DNA from: Acidobacteriota bacterium
GTDB lineage: Bacteria; Acidobacteriota; Terriglobia; Terriglobales; Acidobacteriaceae
Assembly: GCA_021781255.1 (NCBI GenBank)
Contig: JAJXXG010001096.1
Span: 1 to 10,158, forward strand
Direction of reading: 5' to 3'
Length of the DNA stretch: 10,158 nucleotides
The notes below the pieces were generated by a model. The model saw nothing but the letters and a program-made list of their open reading frames with translations. It was not told the origin of the DNA and did no database searches. How positions within the stretch are numbered: position 1 is the stretch's first letter; each line of letters opens with the position of its first letter. This document shows positions 6,566-10,158 of the stretch, one piece after another. Position numbers and translations under genes: made by a program.

Positions 6566-7552
6566 ATGCACTACCATATCCGAGTGAGTTCGCCAGTTAC
6601 GCACGATCCGATCCTTCTGGTTCACGGCGGCGCCTGGGCGATTCCGCCGGATGCGGCTGCGGCGCACGAGGCCGGCGTGCAGGATGCGCTGGATGCAGGC
6701 TACCGGGTTCTGTTGAGCGGCGGCTCGGCTGTGGATGCTGTCGAGGCAGCGGTCACAATTCTTGAAGACGACCCGACGTTCGATGCGGGCCGCGGCAGTT
6801 TTCTCACGTCAGACGGACGCGTGCAGCTTGACGCGCTGCTGATGGACGGCGGGCGCATGAAGGCCGGCGGCGTGGCGTGCGTGGAGCGGCTGCGCAATCC
6901 CATCCAGGCGGCGCGGCTGGTGCTGGAGAAAAGTCCGCACGTTTATATTGTCGGCGCCGGCGCGGAGCAGTTTGCGCTGGCCCACGGGATGAGCCTCATC
7001 GACAATTCCGAACTGGTGCTGGAGCGCGAGCGCGAGCGGCTGGCCGAGGCGCAGGCGCGGCAGGCAGCCGGATTTGCGGATGACACCTTCTCCGGCCACA
7101 AGGACGATAAAAGTCCTGAGACCGCGTACGCGCACGATGACAACTCCCACGACACGGTAGGCGCGGTTGCGCGGGACCGGCACGGCAATCTTGCGGCGGC
7201 CACCTCGACCGGCGGCACGCTGAACAAGACGCCGGGGCGCGTGGGCGACTCGTCGCTGATCGGCTGCGGCTGCTATGCGGACAATCTTGCGGCGGCGGTC
7301 TCGCTCACGGGCTGGGGCGAGCCGATTATGAAGCTGGTGCTGGGCAAGTGGGCCACGGACCGCGTGGCCGCGGGCACTGCGCCGGAACTGGCCGCGCGCG
7401 AGGCCATCGCGTATCTCTACAATCGCCTGGGCGGCCATGGCGGCATCATTCTGCTGGGGCCGGATGGACGATTCGGCCTGGCGCACAACACGCCCGCGAT
7501 GGCCTGGGGCATTGCAACGGCTTCAGGCTCCAGAACCGGGCTGACGGTCTGA
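6566..7552 (+). CDS. Isoaspartyl peptidase / plant-type L-asparaginase (Ntn hydrolase)
   Basis: This enzyme removes isoaspartyl residues from beta-aspartyl dipeptides and hydrolyses asparagine to aspartate and ammonia. It is made as a precursor that cuts itself before a threonine nucleophile. From ATG at 6566 it has 328 residues, normal for the family. ILLVHGGAW opens the alpha subunit and LDALLMDGG follows. The processing site is HD|TVGAVA, with nucleophile Thr197 (codon 7154-7156). TSTGG, then GRVGDSSLIGCGCYAD with the substrate-binding Arg and Asp, then GGHGG follow in the usual order. The linker before the cut is long and charged (ERERERLAEAQARQ and on), as is common. Asp rather than Gly precedes the Thr, as in glycosylasparaginases and many bacterial members. 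The frame opens at ATG 6494, but the extra 24 residues do not resemble the family; GTG at 6584 is another candidate. It is probably co-transcribed with maf. Confidence 0.95.
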   Translation: MHYHIRVSSPVTHDPILLVHGGAWAIPPDAAAAHEAGVQDALDAGYRVLLSGGSAVDAVEAAVTILEDDPTFDAGRGSFLTSDGRVQLDALLMDGGRMKAGGVACVERLRNPIQAARLVLEKSPHVYIVGAGAEQFALAHGMSLIDNSELVLERERERLAEAQARQAAGFADDTFSGHKDDKSPETAYAHDDNSHDTVGAVARDRHGNLAAATSTGGTLNKTPGRVGDSSLIGCGCYADNLAAAVSLTGWGEPIMKLVLGKWATDRVAAGTAPELAAREAIAYLYNRLGGHGGIILLGPDGRFGLAHNTPAMAWGIATASGSRTGLTV

Positions 7553-7559
7553 TTCGACT

Positions 7560-8135
7560 ATGCTGATTCTCGCTTCTGCTTCTCCACGCCGCCACGAACT
7601 GCTTGCGCAGGCGGGCTTCTCGTTCCAGATTCATGCGGCGCACATTCCTGAAGATCCTCTGCCGGGCGAAGACCCCATTTCTTACGTCACGCGGCTGGCG
7701 CGGGAGAAGGCGCAGGCCGTCTATGACGAACTGGGCGACGCGGAGGCGGTGGTGCTGGGCGCGGATACGACGGTTACGCTCGATAACCACATCCTGGCCA
7801 AGCCGGAAGACTCCGGCGACGCGGCGCGCATGTTGCGTCTGCTGAGCGGACGGACGCATCGCGTCATCACCGGCGTGGCCGTGGTGACGGCGCAGCGCGT
7901 GGAGGTGGCGGCCGAGGCGACGGCGGTGCGCTTTCTTACATTGTCCGACGAGGAGATTGCGGCGTACATTGCGACCGGCGAGCCCATGGACAAGGCCGGC
8001 GCGTATGCAATCCAGGGCAGGGCGGCGTGCTGGATTCCGCGCATCGAGGGCTGCTACTTCAATGTGGTTGGTCTGCCGCTGGCGCTGGTGACGGCGATGC
8101 TGGAGCAGGTGAGCCCGGCGCTGCGGAAGGCGTAA
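7560..8135 (+). CDS. maf: Maf-family nucleotide pyrophosphatase (dTTP/UTP type)
   Basis: This cytoplasmic house-cleaning enzyme hydrolyses nucleoside triphosphates, including modified ones, to the monophosphate and pyrophosphate. The family is also linked to septum control. The 191-residue product has full family length. SASPRR (6-11) and the nearby ELL form the phosphate-binding start. GADTTV contains the catalytic Asp69. KP (81-82), then MLRLLSGRTHRVITGV, EPMDKAGAYAIQG (141-153) and NVVGLPL follow in order. YAIQG at 149-153 fits the YhdE-like dTTP/UTP group rather than the YceF-like group. The ATG lies 7 bp after the asparaginase stop, with no strong ribosome binding site, so translational coupling is likely. 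It converges with the tolC-like gene, with 11 bp between stops and no clear terminator. Confidence 0.97.
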   Translation: MLILASASPRRHELLAQAGFSFQIHAAHIPEDPLPGEDPISYVTRLAREKAQAVYDELGDAEAVVLGADTTVTLDNHILAKPEDSGDAARMLRLLSGRTHRVITGVAVVTAQRVEVAAEATAVRFLTLSDEEIAAYIATGEPMDKAGAYAIQGRAACWIPRIEGCYFNVVGLPLALVTAMLEQVSPALRKA

Positions 8136-8146
8136 CGGCGCGGGGT

Positions 8147-9619
8147 TCAGCGGCCAAGGTAAAGGCGGTACTGAGTCTCCAGCACACCGGCAGAGCGGGC
8201 CAGCGCGAGCTTGGCCACGTTGTACTGGTAGAGGCTTTCAACGAGGTTGTTCTGCGCGGTGGCCAGTGTTGCCTGCGCGGTGACCAGCGGCAGGTTGTCG
8301 TCCACTCCGGCCTTGACGCGGTCGGTTTCGTCGCTGAGGGCGCGCGTGGCCAGCTCGACGTTGGAGCGGGCGACTTCGACCAGCTTCGCGGATGCGTCCA
8401 CGTCGAGCAGGGCGTCGCGCACCTGCTCGTCGATGTGGCTGCGCAGGTCGGCAAGCTGGGACTGGACTGCGGTAAGCTGGGCGGCGGAGACTTCCTCATC
8501 GCCGCGCAGGCTGGCCTCGCGGAAGAGCGGCACGCTGAGTGTGCCGATGGCGGCGAAGTTTCCGTGGGTGCCTGCGCCGTTGACCGTGTCTACGCCCCAG
8601 AAGCCGCCGAACTTGAGCGTGGGCAGCCGCTGGCTGCGATAGGCGGCGTGGATCGCCTTCGCCTCCACCGCCTGGTTTTGCAGATTCTGATAGTCCTGCC
8701 GGTTCTTGTAGGCAATTGCGCGGACTTCCTCGGGCGTCTGCGCGGCCAGGTCGCTGTAAGGCGCGGGATCGGTGAGCTGAATTTTCTGTCCGGGCTGGAT
8801 GCCGATTTCGCGCTTGAGCAGGATCAGATCTTTCTCCTGCTCATTTTGCGCGGCAATGAGCGCCTGTTGCTGCGCTTGAAGCTGGACGCGCGCGCGCAAC
8901 TCATCCAGATTTGCCACGGTGCCCGCTTCGTGCGCGGCATGGGCCTGGTCAAGCAGCACCTGGTCGGCGGCGAGAAGGGCTTTGGCGTTGTCCACGTGGC
9001 TGGCGGCGGCGATGGAGCGCAGGTAGGCGGTGGCCACCTGCTGAACGACCTCGCCCCGCGCGGACATTTTGGCGAAATAGGCCACGCGCTCGGCCGCTCC
9101 GGCTGCCTTCCACGCAGCGATGACCGGGCCGGAGAAAAGTGTCTGTTCAAAATTGATGTGCCCCTGCGTCAGGTCGTCGCGGGTGATGAAGGAGAGCCCT
9201 GCCGGCGTAGCTCCGCCGGGAAACATCTGGGCGAACTTGCTGATGGTGCCGGGGCCAAAGCCGAGCGCGGCGAGATCGTGCTGGAAGACGCCGGTGCCGC
9301 CGGTGAGCGTGATGTTGGGCAGAAACTCCTGCAGTGCCTCGTTCTTCTGCCCGTGGATACTTTTCTCGCCGTTCTCGGCTTCCTTGAGGCCGAGGTTGTT
9401 AGCCAAGCCGCGGCGGACGGCGTCGTCGAGGGAGAGCTGGAGGTTCGTGTCCGTCACGGGCTGTGCAGTTACGCTGCCCCAGAAGGGATTGGCGGCGGAG
9501 CCCTGGCTGGGCATCTGCGCATGCGCGGTCACGCCCGGCGCTGCGAGCGCCAGAATCGCCAGCAAGGCGGGCGACGCAGCGCGCCGCAAGGCAAAATGAA
9601 CCGCTCCTGTCACTTCCAT
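8147..9619 (-). CDS. TolC-family outer membrane efflux protein
   Basis: This is the outer-membrane channel of a tripartite export system: a trimer forming a beta-barrel with a long periplasmic alpha-barrel. The 490-residue product has a signal peptide ending at about residue 34 (TAHA-QM). The next residue is Gln, so it is not a lipoprotein. LSLDDAVRRGLANNLGLKEA (63-82) is the family's N-terminal helix. Two repeats of long helices follow, with FEQTLFSGPV and LSVPLFREASLRGDEE as paired strand-helix turns. The C-terminal half contains VEVARSNVELATRALSDETD and KAGVDDNLPLVTAQ, which is typical. ATG at 9619 has only a weak purine run upstream. No membrane-fusion or inner-membrane pump gene adjoins it within the window, so its substrate is unknown and its partners would lie elsewhere or be shared. 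Confidence 0.95.
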   Translation of the reverse strand: MEVTGAVHFALRRAASPALLAILALAAPGVTAHAQMPSQGSAANPFWGSVTAQPVTDTNLQLSLDDAVRRGLANNLGLKEAENGEKSIHGQKNEALQEFLPNITLTGGTGVFQHDLAALGFGPGTISKFAQMFPGGATPAGLSFITRDDLTQGHINFEQTLFSGPVIAAWKAAGAAERVAYFAKMSARGEVVQQVATAYLRSIAAASHVDNAKALLAADQVLLDQAHAAHEAGTVANLDELRARVQLQAQQQALIAAQNEQEKDLILLKREIGIQPGQKIQLTDPAPYSDLAAQTPEEVRAIAYKNRQDYQNLQNQAVEAKAIHAAYRSQRLPTLKFGGFWGVDTVNGAGTHGNFAAIGTLSVPLFREASLRGDEEVSAAQLTAVQSQLADLRSHIDEQVRDALLDVDASAKLVEVARSNVELATRALSDETDRVKAGVDDNLPLVTAQATLATAQNNLVESLYQYNVAKLALARSAGVLETQYRLYLGR

Positions 9620-9703
9620 CTATTTTCTCAGATGTGCGAGCGGGCCGGAGGATTCCCGGCGGCGGAGAATTTTTGCGTGGGCGGCGGCGGGGCGCGTCGA
9701 GGC

Positions 9704-9858
9704 GGGGTGCAGACCCCAAGGGTAACGCTGTATCGTAAGGAAGGCAGCCTCAGCAAGTTACCAAATTTGCGGGTTTTGCATCAAAACCACTTGGCACGGA
9801 GTGCATCCTCGACCCGGATCGGGAGCTGTTCTTGTGTCAAGCCAGCCCGGTTCGCGGG
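9704..9858 (+). promoter_or_regulatory. Cluster of inverted repeats, possible structured leader
   Basis: Between tolC and the downstream gene several hairpins follow one another on the plus strand. GGGGT-GCAG-ACCCC is at 9704-9717. GGTAACGCTG (9721-9730) pairs with CAGC-AA-GTTACC (9751-9762) as a 10-bp stem with a 2-nt bulge. GGTTTTG-CAT-CAAAACC is at 9772-9788. GCAC-GGA-GTGC is at 9794-9804. CCCG-GTTCG-CGGG is at 9846-9858, just before the ribosome binding site. This may be a structured 5' leader or a set of regulator sites for the divergent genes. I do not recognise a known riboswitch. Confidence 0.4.
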
Positions 9859-9882
9859 TTTAAACTCAAGACGGAGATCATG

Positions 9883-10158
9883 ATGCGAAAGAAGTGGATG
9901 CAGGCCGTTGCGGCGGTGATTGGAATGGCTGCGTTGAGCAGCGCGACGGTGTATGCGCAGGGCGCGGCGGCGCAGCAGAAGCCGGCCGCAAGCGAAGCAC
10001 AGACCGATGTGGCGGCGAGTTTCTACCAGGCGATGACCAGCAGCACCAGCGGCAATGGCACCGTGCAGACGCCGAAGAATGCCATGGGCGGGATGTTCGA
10101 GGTGCGCCACATTCACAGCTCGATGATTGGCTACGAGTTCACCTACTCGTTCAACCCG
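9883..10158 (+). CDS. Secreted, probably outer-membrane beta-barrel protein, N-terminus only
   Basis: The 92 codons seen begin with a clear signal peptide: MRKKWMQ, a hydrophobic stretch AVAAVIGMAAL, and likely cleavage after VYA (VYA-QG). A low-complexity Ala/Gln linker follows. Then come FYQAMTSSTSGNG, GGMFEVRHIHSSMIGYEFTY and SFNP, an alternation typical of the first strands of small outer-membrane barrels. The right edge cuts the gene, so the family is provisional and the function unknown. Two adjacent ATGs exist, at 9880 and 9883. The second has GGAG 6 bases upstream and is preferred. It diverges from the tolC-like gene across a 263-bp region. Confidence 0.8.
   Translation, partial: MRKKWMQAVAAVIGMAALSSATVYAQGAAAQQKPAASEAQTDVAASFYQAMTSSTSGNGTVQTPKNAMGGMFEVRHIHSSMIGYEFTYSFNP

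Noticed and set aside
9791..9806. Sigma-54-like promoter (TTGGCAC...GTGCAT)
   Set aside because: The GG and GC doublets are 10 rather than 12 bases apart, two bases short of the required -24/-12 spacing.
8027..9883. 618-codon plus-strand ORF
   Set aside because: It is antisense to the whole tolC-like gene and overlaps the end of maf. Its composition is that of a high-GC mirror frame.

Overview
The window is GC-rich, dense bacterial DNA. It pairs ordinary chromosomal genes on the right with a phage-derived block on the left. The envelope genes are diderm in type: a TolC-family outer-membrane efflux protein, and a secreted protein that looks like the start of an outer-membrane beta-barrel. Together with the style of the tail-fibre-like gene, this suggests Acidobacteriota (Terriglobia-like). 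That assignment is an inference from gene style and memory of related proteins; no rRNA or other marker is present to prove it.

Left block (1 to about 6420), all real genes on the minus strand. In transcription order it holds: a doubtful 65-codon ORF; a clear intrinsic terminator; a 112-residue acidic helical protein of unknown function; a 46-nt hairpin that folds well only as minus-strand RNA; a 1403-residue modular protein; and the ATPase plus the start of the nuclease domain of a phage terminase large subunit, which runs off the left edge. The 1403-residue protein combines a Sec signal peptide, phage tail-fibre-type linkers, a pectate-lyase-like beta-helix region and a low-GC C-terminus. 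The terminase packages DNA into capsids and the 1403-residue protein looks like a host- or surface-binding fibre. A fibre gene with a secretion signal directly upstream of terminase is not the usual phage order. It points to a remodelled or domesticated prophage, or an unfamiliar phage-derived element.

Right block (about 6490 to 10158). A plus-strand pair with only 7 bp between the genes encodes an isoaspartyl peptidase/L-asparaginase of the Ntn-hydrolase type and a Maf nucleotide pyrophosphatase (dTTP/UTP type). These are housekeeping or repair functions, likely co-transcribed. Maf converges with a minus-strand tolC-like gene, with 11 bp between stop codons. The roughly 260-bp region upstream of tolC contains a series of inverted repeats and also serves as the leader of a plus-strand gene. 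That gene encodes a secreted, probably outer-membrane beta-barrel protein and is cut by the right edge.

No tRNA, rRNA, CRISPR array, insertion sequence, integrase or attachment site was recognised. The junction between the phage-derived and chromosomal parts lies in the 438-bp stretch 6128-6565, which has a terminator, a distant inverted repeat and a TTGACA box but no confident gene.
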